Below the pieces are notes generated by a model. The model was given only the letters and a program-made list of their open reading frames with translations. It was not told where the DNA came from and searched no databases. DNA of 64,000 nucleotides from Dokdonella sp041395345 (GTDB lineage: Bacteria; Pseudomonadota; Gammaproteobacteria; Xanthomonadales; Rhodanobacteraceae), in the NCBI RefSeq assembly GCF_041395345.1, contig NZ_JAWLAR010000002.1:62001-126000 (forward strand), in the 5' to 3' direction. The translations under genes and the position numbers were made by a program. Positions 27,398 through 37,339 of the stretch are shown piece by piece. How positions within the stretch are numbered: position 1 is the stretch's first letter; each line of letters opens with the position of its first letter.

Positions 27398-29776
27398 TCA
27401 GGGCGTGTAACTGGTGCTCAGGGTGACTCCCGAGAACGTCGAGTAGGCACGAATCCTGACGTAGTAGGTACCGGGTGTCGGTGCCGTGAACGTGCAGGTT
27501 TCGTTGTTGCCGTTCAGATACGGACGGCAGTTGTAGCTGCTCGTCGTCGGGGCCGAACCCAGACGTACGTACATGTCGGCATCACCCGAACCACCGGCGA
27601 TCTGGAAGCTCAGGTTGCTGGCACCGGCCGGAACAACGAGGGTGTAGGTCGAGGTCCAGTTGTTGCGGGTTGCGGAAAGACCACTGACCGACGAGCCGTT
27701 GCAGAGCACCGTTCCCGAAGGCGTACAACTGCTGCCACCGCCTGTCGTGTAGCTGCCGGTCAACGAGACGCCCGAATAGCTCGAGTAGGCACGCAGCATC
27801 ACGTAGTAGGTGCCGGCCTGTGCCGAACTGATGTCACAGGTCTCATTGTTGCCACTCAGGTACGGACGGCAGTCATAGGTGCTGGTCGTGGGAGCCGAAC
27901 CGAAGCGGACATACAGATCCGCATCACCGGATCCGCCGGCAATCTGGAACTTGAGGTTGCTGGCACCCGCGGGCACCGACATCGTGTAGAGCACGGTGTC
28001 GCCTGTCGAACCGGACAGGCCCGTCACGGCCACGCCGTTCTGCAGGACATTGCTGCCACTGCCACCGCTGCTCACGGTCACCGACGAGGTCTTCGAGTTG
28101 GTCGCCCCATCGTTGTCGGTCACGGTCAGCTGCACGCTGTAGGTGCCGGCCGAGGAGTAGGTCTTGCTCGGATTGGTCGAGCTCGACGTGGTGCCATCGC
28201 CGAAGTTCCAGGAACGCGACGCGATCGTGCCGTCACTGTCGCTGGAGGTGTCGGTGAAGTTGGCCGTCAGTCCGCTGGTGGTGAAGCTGAAGTTGGCCAC
28301 CGGCGCGACATTGCCCGGACCTGCAAGGGACTGCAGGGTGGCCAGCGAATTGATGATGCCGGCTCCGCAACCACCGGAACAGGATCCCGGCAATGCACGT
28401 GCATTGGCCGTCATCGCATTTCTGACCTGATCCGGAGTCAGGCTGCTATTGACTGCAAGCATCTGCGCCGCGAGACCCGCCACATGCGGCGCCGCCATCG
28501 AGGTGCCCTGGTAGTAGGCGTAGCCCTCGGAGCCCTGCGTGGTGGTGCCGTTGTTGAGTGTCGAAAGAATGCCGTTGGACTGCGTTGCCGTCTCGCCACC
28601 CGGTGCCGACAGGGTGATGCCGGATCCGTAGTTCGAGTACGAAGCGCGATTGCCCTGGCGGTCCGTTGCGGCCACCGAGATCACGCCCGAGCAGTTCGCC
28701 GGCGAGAAGCCCGACACGTTGGCATTGGAGTTGCCGGCCGCCACCACAACGACGGTGCCGTTGTTGCGTGCGGTGTTCACCGCAGCCTGGAACGAGCCGC
28801 AGGAACCGCTGCCGCCGAGGCTCATGTTGATCACGCGAGCCGGATTCGGGTTCGACGGTACACCGCTGACCGAACCACCAGACGACCAGACGATCGCGTC
28901 GACGATGTCCGAGGTGCTGCCACCGCACTTGCCGAGCACACGCACCGGCACGACTTTCGCGCCGAAGGCGACACCTGCCACGCCCTTGGAGTTGTTGGTT
29001 GCCGCAGCGATCGTGCCGGCCACATGGGTGCCATGCCAGCTCGAGTTCGACGAATACGGAACGCCGCACTCGTTGGTTCCGAACCAGTCGCCTTCGTCAT
29101 TAGGATTCGAGTCACGGCCATTGCCGTCACGCGCTGCGGACGAGGTGCTGATGAAATCGTAGCCGCCAACCGTCTGGCCGCTGAGGTCGCTGTGCGGGGT
29201 GATGCCGGTGTCGATCACGGCCACCCTGATGCCGCTGCCGGTCGAGATGTCCCAGGCCGAGGGCTGGTTCATGCCGCCGGTGCTTTCGAACAGGTCCCAC
29301 TGGGCCGAATAGCTCGTGTCGTTCGGCGAAAAGACCGGGCGCATGATGCGATCCGGTTCGACATAGGCCACTGCCGAGTTTCTTGCGAACGCGACCATTA
29401 CGGCCTGCGCTCTCGCCTCGTTGCTGTTACCGGAAAGACGCGCGCTGTCCTTGGTTCGGGTGACCGTTACCAGTTCTGCACCGGTGGCAAGCGTGCGCTC
29501 GTGCACCACCTTCATGCCCGTCTCGCGGGCCACGCGATCGAAGTCCGCACGCATCGCAACGCCGTTGCGCTCGGGTGCGTTTTCGGCGTAGGTGACGATG
29601 AAACGGGTGATTTCCGCACTCGACAGGTCTGCCGAGAAATTGGCGCGGTCTGCATAGGTCTGGATGTCAGCAGAAGTGACGGCGGCGGCATTGGCCAGCG
29701 CACTGCAACCGATAAACGCGAACATGGCTGCAGCCAGAGAGGTACGACGTAACGCTGTGATCGAATCCGAATTCAC
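27398..29776 (-). CDS. Secreted subtilisin-like serine protease with PKD and two PPC domains
   Basis: Exported S8 protease of about 792 residues. The GTG start at 29776 is chosen from TGGAGA upstream and gives a signal peptide (SLAAAMFAFIGCSALANAAA). Next are an inhibitor-type propeptide (about 55-145), then the catalytic domain with Asp189 (AVIDTG), His248 (HGTHVAG) and Ser426 (GTSMAAPH). A PKD domain (about 490-570, WNFGDGTTS) is followed by two pre-peptidase C-terminal domains (each with GGSGDADLYVR or GGSGDADMYVR and CRPYLNGNNETC). PPC domains are normally removed after type II secretion. The long frame on the opposite strand is a shadow. A strong terminator follows. Confidence 0.95.
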   Translation of the reverse strand: MNSDSITALRRTSLAAAMFAFIGCSALANAAAVTSADIQTYADRANFSADLSSAEITRFIVTYAENAPERNGVAMRADFDRVARETGMKVVHERTLATGAELVTVTRTKDSARLSGNSNEARAQAVMVAFARNSAVAYVEPDRIMRPVFSPNDTSYSAQWDLFESTGGMNQPSAWDISTGSGIRVAVIDTGITPHSDLSGQTVGGYDFISTSSAARDGNGRDSNPNDEGDWFGTNECGVPYSSNSSWHGTHVAGTIAAATNNSKGVAGVAFGAKVVPVRVLGKCGGSTSDIVDAIVWSSGGSVSGVPSNPNPARVINMSLGGSGSCGSFQAAVNTARNNGTVVVVAAGNSNANVSGFSPANCSGVISVAATDRQGNRASYSNYGSGITLSAPGGETATQSNGILSTLNNGTTTQGSEGYAYYQGTSMAAPHVAGLAAQMLAVNSSLTPDQVRNAMTANARALPGSCSGGCGAGIINSLATLQSLAGPGNVAPVANFSFTTSGLTANFTDTSSDSDGTIASRSWNFGDGTTSSSTNPSKTYSSAGTYSVQLTVTDNDGATNSKTSSVTVSSGGSGSNVLQNGVAVTGLSGSTGDTVLYTMSVPAGASNLKFQIAGGSGDADLYVRFGSAPTTSTYDCRPYLSGNNETCDISSAQAGTYYVMLRAYSSYSGVSLTGSYTTGGGSSCTPSGTVLCNGSSVSGLSATRNNWTSTYTLVVPAGASNLSFQIAGGSGDADMYVRLGSAPTTSSYNCRPYLNGNNETCTFTAPTPGTYYVRIRAYSTFSGVTLSTSYTP

Positions 29777-30039
29777 AGTTATCTCCAGTGTTGAAGAATG
29801 ATCGTATGAGTGCTGCGTTGCAGCACCCCCTTGATGGGGTCTCCGTCCACCTCCCGCGCCGCTGCATCGGATCTTTGTCCGAATCGAATCACACTGTCTT
29901 GTCATCCGCGACTGATCGAACAGGCACCCCTACCTGAACGATCCTTTGTTTACTTCCCAAGATTTCGGGTTTGTGGAAACCCGTCGAACCTATAGAGCCC
30001 AACGAAACTCATGTGTGATCGCCATCACATTTTTCGGAT
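29777..30039. other. Upstream region of the subtilase gene
   Basis: 263 bp between the protease start and the end of the small membrane-protein gene. The protease promoter should lie here; no specific site was identified. Confidence 0.35.
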
Positions 30040-30456
30040 TCAGCGTTTGCGGATCAGGCTGACCACTTTTGGCTTCGTTGCAAAAAGTGCAAGGAAAACA
30101 ACAAGCAGGATCGGCGGCGCCCAGTAGAAGGTCCGGATCCAGCCCAGCGCGCTGTTGGCGGAACCGGAAAGGGTCAGGTCCATGGCCAGGTTGGGCTCGC
30201 TGAGGATGTGCTCCACGAAGGGCTCGGTCGCATCGGTCATCAGGCTTGTGCCGATGCCATGCAGCGAGCCGAACAGCCCGTCCAGCGGCGTCCCCAGGGC
30301 GATGTAGGTCGAGGCCAGGATGGCTTCGGCGTGGGCTGACTTGACCATGTGGGCGCCGATCTCGGGCAAATCCGGCACCGCTCCCCAGATCACCAGATCG
30401 CCGAAAAGGGCGAGCAGGAACAGTACAAAGGCGATCTTGTGCAGGTGCTTTCTCAT
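30040..30456 (-). CDS. Small two-span membrane protein, function unknown
   Basis: 138 residues beginning MRKHLHKIAFVLFLLALFGD. It has one hydrophobic segment at the N-terminus, a middle region of about 75 residues likely outside the membrane, and a second segment near 108-128 (WAPPILLVVFLALFA) before a basic tail ending LIRKR. The ATG at 30456 is preferred; the frame continues upstream with poor composition. I recognise no family. Nothing in the neighbours indicates a role. Confidence 0.55.
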   Translation of the reverse strand: MRKHLHKIAFVLFLLALFGDLVIWGAVPDLPEIGAHMVKSAHAEAILASTYIALGTPLDGLFGSLHGIGTSLMTDATEPFVEHILSEPNLAMDLTLSGSANSALGWIRTFYWAPPILLVVFLALFATKPKVVSLIRKR

Positions 30457-30959
30457 GGCCCGGATCCGTCAGTTCGCGTCGCTTCAGGGTATGCCCAGGC
30501 CATGGTCGGCGTAAACTGTGCTGCAGCGCACGGCGACGTTTCCGGGCTTCAGCCACTCTCCGTGCGTAGGTGCGCAGCATGTGCCGGGCTGGAGGACTCT
30601 TCGGGCCGTGTTTGCGCCCCGCATCCATGGGCTGAGACGCACATCGAGCTTCAGGACAACGCTTCACGAGCCATCGTACCAGTGGCGTTCACGAGCCGAA
30701 TGGCTGGTCATCCAGCGCTTGTTTCCATCCATGCAAATCAAGGGCAGTAAAGGATCCCGACCATTGTCGGAATGACGAACAAGGAACCATTCAGCGCCAC
30801 CCGAACGCAACCCGCGGCGGATCCTTCGATCAAGAGAGCTTCTGGCGACCGTTCAATCCCGTCCAACATGATGTCTACCTCCAACGCTCCTGGCTCCATC
30901 CGTCGCACCGGGCGCGAAGCGGCCGGAGAAAAACAAATCGTCAGGTGTCGACTGCATCA
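30457..30959. other. Intergenic region, no feature recognised
   Basis: About 500 bp between a minus-strand small gene and a plus-strand regulator. Several short frames exist but none has a domain, signal peptide or ribosome binding site. No tRNA, repeat or terminator seen. The promoter of the downstream gene must be here. Confidence 0.4.
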
Positions 30960-33470
30960 ATGACTGGCTCCACTCCAATCCAGGGACTGTCCGACTCGAC
31001 CGCGCGTGAGGCCCTGCGCGAGCGCTGCCTGAGCCTGGTCCGCCGCTGGCAGCCGCTGGCCCGCTCAGGCTGGGACCACCATGCCGCGCGCCTGCTCGGC
31101 GAGGAGCTCGACCAGATTGCGCAGACCAGCGAGGCCCTGGGCCTGCAGGGCGTGAACGGCTCGGCACTGGAGCTGGCCGCGTACCTGTGTTCGTTCATCG
31201 ACGACAAGCTGGTGCCCAACGAGCACGCGCTCGAATGCCTGGCCGGCATGGTCAACGCGCTCGGTGGCGCCCTCAATGAACTCTCGGGATCGGCCACCGC
31301 CGATGTGCGCTCGCTGCACGGCGAGGCCAGTCCGGCCGGTGTCGATGATCCGGAACTCGCGTCCCTCCCCGAAACCGGTCCCGATCTGCCGCGTGCTGCC
31401 GAAGGACCGACCTGGCTGCCGCGGGCCACCTGCCTGTTCGGCGAAACCGTCCGCGCCGCACCCGGTCTCGTGCCGGCCCTGCGCGAACGTGGCTATCAGG
31501 TCAACGATTTCGAAGACATCGAAACCCTGCTCGAATTCCTGAAGGTCGCCCGTCCCGGCGCCCTGCTCCTGGATGCGCGTTCGCTGAGCCACCTGGGCCG
31601 CATTCGAGCGCGTCTGGATGAAGGCAGGGAATCCGAACTGGCCGCGCAACCGGTGCTGCTGGTGTTCTCGCGCAACGGCGATCTCGGCGATCGCCTGCTG
31701 GCCATGCGCGCCGGAGCCGCCGGCGTGTTCAGCATGCCGCTGGACTCCCTGCGCGTGATCGCCTGCCTGGATGAACTGCTCGTGCACGCCACGCAGACGC
31801 CCTGGCGCGTACTGCTGGTGGAAGTGGACAAGGTCGCCGCCAGCGAACGCGCGCGCTGGCTGGCAGAAAAAGGCATGACCGTGCGCCTGGCCAGCAACGG
31901 ACAGAGTGCGCTGGCCGCCCTGCCCGAGTTTCGTCCCGACGTTCTCGTCGTCGACCAGGAACTCTCCGATGTTCACGGCCTCGAACTGATCCAGCTGGTG
32001 CGCGAACAGACCGAGTACGCGGCCCTGCCGATCGTGCTGATGTCGGCCAGCGGCGACATTGGCCAGCGCTTCGATGCGATCGCCGCGGGCAGTGACGAGG
32101 TTCTGCTCAAACCGGTCAAGGCGCGCCATCTGACCCACGCACTGCTGTCGCGCCTGAACCGTTCGCGCCGACTGCGCGAGTTGATCGGCGCGGCGGGCGG
32201 GCGCGATCCGCGCACCGGCCTGTTCCCGCGCACCGTGCTGATCGAGAAACTGGCCGACGTGGCCGGCGACCGTTCGGCTGCGCTGATGTGCATCGCGCTG
32301 GACCGCTCGCAGGCCCTGCGTGAAGGCATCGGCATCAGCGGTCTCGCCGCACTCGATGCGCATATCGGCCAGCTGCTGCGCAGCCAGCTCGATACCACCG
32401 ACATCGCCGCGCACTACCAGGATTTCCACTATTTCGTGCTCGTGCACCGGCGCTCGCGCGGCGAAGTGACGATGGTCGCCGAGGATATCCGCGCCCAGCT
32501 TGCGCAGGAACCGTGGACATTCAACGGCAAGGAATACGTGCTGACCGCGAGTATCGGGCTTGCCCTGCTCGGCGGAGAAATGATCAGCGTCGACACGATG
32601 GTGACCAATGCGGAAGCCGCGCAGATCGCCGGCACGCACATGGGCGGCAACCGCGTGCTCTGGTACGAAGCGCGCGAAGCCGCCCTGCTGCCGAGCGATC
32701 CGCTGCTGGCGGTGCGCGCCGTCATGGGACGCCCGCTGAAATCCGAACAGGCCACCTTCGACTTCCAGCCGATCGTGCCGCTGGCAGGCAAGCTCAGCGG
32801 CCAGTTCGATCTGCGTTTCCGTGTTCTCAGCACGCAGAATCCCGGCAGCTCGATCAGCTACGACGAAATGGCCCCGGCCGCAGCCGAGACCAACCAGCTC
32901 GCCGAAATCGATCGTCTGCTGCTGCAGCACACGCTGGAAATGCGCGGCGAGCAGCTCAAGCGAGGCCGCCAGTTGCGCATCTTCGTGCCGCAATCGGTTC
33001 CTTCCCTGCTCAGCGCCGATCTGTGCTGGTGGCTGGATCGGGAACTCAAGGCGCACCATCTTTCCGGCACCGGCCTGACCCTCAACCTGCCCTGCTCGCC
33101 CCTGATCGATGCCGGCGAACGCGCCCGCGAACGCATCTTCGAACTGCGCAAGCTCGGCATCCGCGTCTGCCTCAACGACTTCGGCCGCGACTGGGCCGCC
33201 GTGCACGCATTGCGCCTGCTGCAGGCCGACTTCGTGCGCCTCGATCCCACCCTCGTGCACGAACTCGGCAGCATCCGCTCGGTCGCCGACACCGTGCTCG
33301 CCCTGGTCCGCAAGGCCCACGCAGCCGGCGCCTCGGTCATCGCACCGGAAGTCGACAACATCAACCGCGCCCACCTGCTGCTGAGGCTGGGTGTCGACTA
33401 CGCCGTAGGCCCCGCCTTCTCCCAACCCCTCAAGCAACCGGACTTCGATTTCTCCCGACCGCTGTGGTGA
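30960..33470 (+). CDS. Degenerate GGDEF/EAL regulator with two receiver-like domains
   Basis: About 836 residues. The layout is a helical N-terminal region (1-105), receiver-like domain 1 (about 155-280, GALLLDARSL), receiver domain 2 (285-400, VLVVDQELSD with Asp and LLKPVKARH with Lys), a GGDEF-fold domain lacking the GGDEF motif (YQDFHYF in its place), and an EAL-fold domain in which the EAL motif, the DDFG pair (CLNDFG) and the AEGVE motif (APEVDN) are altered. It is therefore unlikely to make or break cyclic-di-GMP and may bind it as an effector, like FimX of type IV pilus control; that parallel is inference. ATG at 30960 is preferred over an in-frame GTG at 30945, but neither has a good ribosome binding site. 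Confidence 0.75.
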   Translation: MTGSTPIQGLSDSTAREALRERCLSLVRRWQPLARSGWDHHAARLLGEELDQIAQTSEALGLQGVNGSALELAAYLCSFIDDKLVPNEHALECLAGMVNALGGALNELSGSATADVRSLHGEASPAGVDDPELASLPETGPDLPRAAEGPTWLPRATCLFGETVRAAPGLVPALRERGYQVNDFEDIETLLEFLKVARPGALLLDARSLSHLGRIRARLDEGRESELAAQPVLLVFSRNGDLGDRLLAMRAGAAGVFSMPLDSLRVIACLDELLVHATQTPWRVLLVEVDKVAASERARWLAEKGMTVRLASNGQSALAALPEFRPDVLVVDQELSDVHGLELIQLVREQTEYAALPIVLMSASGDIGQRFDAIAAGSDEVLLKPVKARHLTHALLSRLNRSRRLRELIGAAGGRDPRTGLFPRTVLIEKLADVAGDRSAALMCIALDRSQALREGIGISGLAALDAHIGQLLRSQLDTTDIAAHYQDFHYFVLVHRRSRGEVTMVAEDIRAQLAQEPWTFNGKEYVLTASIGLALLGGEMISVDTMVTNAEAAQIAGTHMGGNRVLWYEAREAALLPSDPLLAVRAVMGRPLKSEQATFDFQPIVPLAGKLSGQFDLRFRVLSTQNPGSSISYDEMAPAAAETNQLAEIDRLLLQHTLEMRGEQLKRGRQLRIFVPQSVPSLLSADLCWWLDRELKAHHLSGTGLTLNLPCSPLIDAGERARERIFELRKLGIRVCLNDFGRDWAAVHALRLLQADFVRLDPTLVHELGSIRSVADTVLALVRKAHAAGASVIAPEVDNINRAHLLLRLGVDYAVGPAFSQPLKQPDFDFSRPLW

Positions 33471-33478
33471 GTGGAGCC

Positions 33479-33517
33479 GGGATTGGGGATTGGGGATTGG
33501 GGATTGGGGATTGGGAG
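33479..33517. repeat. Tandem heptamer repeat GGGGATT
   Basis: Five consecutive copies of GGGGATT between the stop of the GGDEF/EAL gene and the exonuclease gene. This microsatellite is a familiar intergenic feature of Xanthomonadaceae. Confidence 0.85.
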
Positions 33518-33550
33518 ACTCCTTCCGGTCGCGATGCCTCTTCCCGCTTT

Positions 33551-33655
33551 TGTAGGAGGGGCGTCAGCCGCGATGCTTTTTTCGCATGTTGCGACAAGGG
33601 CCTCGCGACCGCAGGGAGTCCCCTTTTCGGGACGGCTAAAGCATGCTCCTACGAA
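33551..33655. repeat. REP-type element, second copy of GTAGGAGC family
   Basis: Begins TGTAGGAGGGGCGTCAGCCG and ends GCATGCTCCTACGAAAA, the two ends being inverted copies of each other, with an inner CCCCTTTTCGGG hairpin. Related to the element between sucC and sucD. Confidence 0.65.
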
Positions 33656-33678
33656 AACCGCGCGGTCTTCGTTCCGCC

Positions 33679-34575
33679 CTACACCAACGCCCTCACCCGC
33701 GCCCGCGTCATCGGCCCGAGCCTGATTCGCTCGAACAACTCCGCGACGACCGCATCATCCGGCGTCTTGCGCGCATAGCCATCGAGATCGAGCGGCACCG
33801 GTGCGTCGAGCGCAATGCCGGTCAGGCGTCGCGACAAGGTGGCCAATGCCGCATGTTCGCGTAACCTGGCCGACACGCTGGCCGCACCGCGCATGCGCAG
33901 AAAGGCGACTTCATCCGAACGCGACAACAAGGCATCCAGGGTACCGAAGTGCGACAGCAGCACCGCCGCCGTCTTCGCACCGATGCCCGGTATCCCCGGG
34001 ATGTTGTCGACCGCATCACCCATCAGGGCGAGGAAATCCGCTACCTGTTCCGGATGCACGCCGAGGCGCTGCTTGACACCTTGCGCGTTCCAGCGCTGGT
34101 CGCGCGAGAAATCCCACTGCTCCACCGCATCGCCGATCAGCTGGCCAAAATCCTTGTCGGCAGAAACGATCACCGAATGGCAATCGATTTTCCCCAGCAC
34201 GCTGACCGCGCTGCCGATCAGGTCGTCGGCCTCGAAGGTCGAATCGGTCAGCACGGTCATGCCGAGCGCCGCCGCAACTTCGCGGCAATAGGCGAACTGG
34301 CGATGCAATTCTTCCGGCGGCATTTCGCGATTGGCCTTGTAGTCCGGATAGATCGCGTTGCGGAACGAGCTGGTCAGCGATTCGTCGAAACAGATCGCGG
34401 CATGGGTCGGCTTCGCGCGTTCGAGCAAGTCCAGCAGGAATCGGGTGAAACCGTGCACCGCATTGACCGGATGTCCGTCGACATCGGTGAAATCCGAAGG
34501 AATGGAATGCCAGGCTCGAAACACATAGATGCTGGCATCCACCAGGTAGGCGGACGTGCCCCGCTCAGCGCTCAC
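33679..34575 (-). CDS. 5'-3' exonuclease (DNA polymerase I N-terminal type)
   Basis: About 298 residues matching the PIN-like 5'-3' exonuclease and flap-endonuclease fold without a polymerase. Metal-binding acidic clusters are visible: LVDASIYVFRAWHS, ICFDES, FEADDLIGS, VSADKDFGQLI and the helix-3-turn-helix DNA-binding DNIPGIPGIGAKTA. It resembles the free-standing exonuclease family that includes ExoIX/Xni. GTG at 34575 gives a 4-nt GTGA overlap with the upstream nitroreductase stop; GTG at 34584 is an alternative. The two genes are probably co-translated. Confidence 0.88.
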   Translation of the reverse strand: MSAERGTSAYLVDASIYVFRAWHSIPSDFTDVDGHPVNAVHGFTRFLLDLLERAKPTHAAICFDESLTSSFRNAIYPDYKANREMPPEELHRQFAYCREVAAALGMTVLTDSTFEADDLIGSAVSVLGKIDCHSVIVSADKDFGQLIGDAVEQWDFSRDQRWNAQGVKQRLGVHPEQVADFLALMGDAVDNIPGIPGIGAKTAAVLLSHFGTLDALLSRSDEVAFLRMRGAASVSARLREHAALATLSRRLTGIALDAPVPLDLDGYARKTPDDAVVAELFERIRLGPMTRARVRALV

Positions 34576-35135
34576 GGCGTCCACTCGCCCAGCACGTCGG
34601 CCAGCTCCGCACGCGGATGCTCGCAGGCCACCTCCAGCGCCGTACCGATGTGGACAAAACCGATGACCCGCTCGCCCTCGTCCAGCCCAAGCAGCTTGCA
34701 GACCTCAGGCTCATAGGCGGCCCAACCGGTCAGCCACTGCGCCCCGAACCCGAGCGCCTGCGCGCCGAGCAGGAGGTTGTAGGCCACACAACCTGCCGAC
34801 AGCACCTGCTCCTGTTCCGGCACCTTGTGCCCGGACTGCACGCGGGCAATGACCACCACGATCACCGGCGCATTCAGATAGCGCTCGCGATCCTTGATCA
34901 GGGCAGCCTCGCCCGCCCCCGGATCAACCTGCTCGTGAATCCGCGCCAGCTGCTCGCCAAACGAACGTCGCGCCTCATCACGAACCAGCAGCAATCGCCA
35001 CGGCGCCAGGCGCCCATGATCCGGCACCCGGATCGCCGCACTCAGCAACGCATCAAGCTGCTGCGCATCCGGACCCGGCGCACCCAACTGACGCGAAGGC
35101 ACCGACAAACGGTTTTCGAGAAATTCCAGAGACAT
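34572..35135 (-). CDS. Nitroreductase family protein
   Basis: FMN-dependent oxidoreductase fold of 187 residues. It starts MSLEFLENRLSVPSRQLGAP and has IRVPDHGRLAPWRLLLV, the FMN-binding region of YdjA-type nitroreductases, and a C-terminal GFGAQWLTGWAAYEPEVCKLLGL-type segment. The start at 35135 is chosen because sequence further upstream is not conserved. The length and the PDHGRLAPWR motif favour the small YdjA group. Substrate unknown. It overlaps the exonuclease gene. Confidence 0.87.
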   Translation of the reverse strand: MSLEFLENRLSVPSRQLGAPGPDAQQLDALLSAAIRVPDHGRLAPWRLLLVRDEARRSFGEQLARIHEQVDPGAGEAALIKDRERYLNAPVIVVVIARVQSGHKVPEQEQVLSAGCVAYNLLLGAQALGFGAQWLTGWAAYEPEVCKLLGLDEGERVIGFVHIGTALEVACEHPRAELADVLGEWTP

Positions 35136-35281
35136 CGGCAAACCCTGACAAGACTCCCCACAGTCTACCCAATGCCCCAGCCGCACCCCAGCGTATGGCC
35201 CCTGAAACACCAACAGGGCCTCTAGCCCTGCTTCCATCTCCAACTGGCGGAAGGCCATATCACTCCACAACGTCTCGATCT

Positions 35282-35690
35282 GCTTCCTTCTCCCGCTGGC
35301 GGGAGAAGGTCCCGGAGGGGGATGAGGGTGGTGCTCTTGATTCGCGAGTTTGTTCTCACGCTCCGTAGGCCCACCCTCACCAGCCTGTCGGCAGCCTCTC
35401 CCGCCAGCGGGAGAGGCACATCACCCCATAACGTCACGCTCTGCTTCCTTCTCCCGCTGGCGGGAGACCAAACGGCAGGATTGCCGTTTTGAGCAGCGAA
35501 TGCTGCCCGTAGGGCGAGCACCAGGGATGGTGCGAGTTCAAGTCCCGGAGGGGGATGACGACTGCATGGATGCAGGAGGTAGAGGTCGCTCCAGCGCCTC
35601 CTGCGCCCGCGTCACTCGCACATCCCTGTGCTTCGCTACGCAGGAGCAGTCGCCGAGGGTGGTGCTCCTGATTTTGGCCCAACCCCGCTT
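35282..35690. repeat. Cluster of REP-like elements upstream of pntAA
   Basis: Copies of CTTCTCCCGCTGGCGGGAGA occur near 35283 and 35450, an inverted copy CTCTCCCGCCAGCGGGAGAG near 35397, and the companion motif GAGGGTGGTGCTC near 35325 and 35657. The 660 bp gap between the nitroreductase gene and pntAA is mostly filled by these repeats. No gene seen. Confidence 0.75.
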
Positions 35691-35795
35691 CCATCCTCGC
35701 CAATCCAGCACAAACAGCCGGCCTGCATCCCTCCCCTCGACCTATTTCAACTTCCGGGCTAGGATGCAGGCCGGACTTCATGTCGAGGGGGAGCC

Positions 35796-36928
<1,133 letters not shown>

Positions 36929-36932
<4 letters not shown>

Positions 36933-37219
36933 TCGACGGATTTCTCGCCCTCTACATCTTCATGCTCGCCGCCTTCACCGGCAAGGAAATCATCGGTCGC
37001 GTTCCGGTCATCCTGCACACGCCGCTGATGTCGGGCTCGAACTTCGTCCACGGCATCGTCCTGGTCGGCGCCATGATCGCGCTGGCCCACGCCGATTCGA
37101 CCCTGGCCAAGACCATCGGCTTCATCGGCGTCGTACTCGGTGCCGGCAATGCGGCAGGCGGCTATGTGGTCACCGAGCGCATGCTCGAGATGTTCAAGTC
37201 GAGCAAGGACAAGAAATAG
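36929..37219 (+). CDS. pntAB: NAD(P) transhydrogenase alpha subunit, part 2
   Basis: 96 residues with three to four membrane helices, the membrane part of the split alpha subunit (FLALYIFMLAAFTGKEIIGR, GSNFVHGIVLVGAMIALAHA, IGFIGVVLGAGNAAGGYVVT). Start codon overlaps the pntAA stop. It ends in a lysine-rich tail, as usual. The upstream gene supplies the NAD-binding domain and the downstream one the NADP-binding domain. Confidence 0.95.
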
Positions 37220-37339
37220 TCAAACGGGCGCTTGCTGCGCTGCAAGCGCTGCGCACTGCACCTCCGCGGCACCGACGGCCAGCCAGAACACTGCGCAAGC
37301 CGACCAAGACATTCACCATGTAATTCGGGGAAAAGCGAC

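Noticed and set aside
27131..29752. An open frame of 873 codons on the plus strand
   Set aside because: It lies antisense to the subtilase gene; the protein is Arg/His-rich with no domain, the expected product of reading a high-GC gene backwards.
30457..30959. A tRNA or small RNA in the 500 bp gap
   Set aside because: No cloverleaf, CCA end or terminator hairpin could be made out.
31065..33437. An open frame of 790 codons on the minus strand
   Set aside because: Antisense shadow of the GGDEF/EAL gene, rich in Gln, His and Ala, no domain or ribosome binding site.
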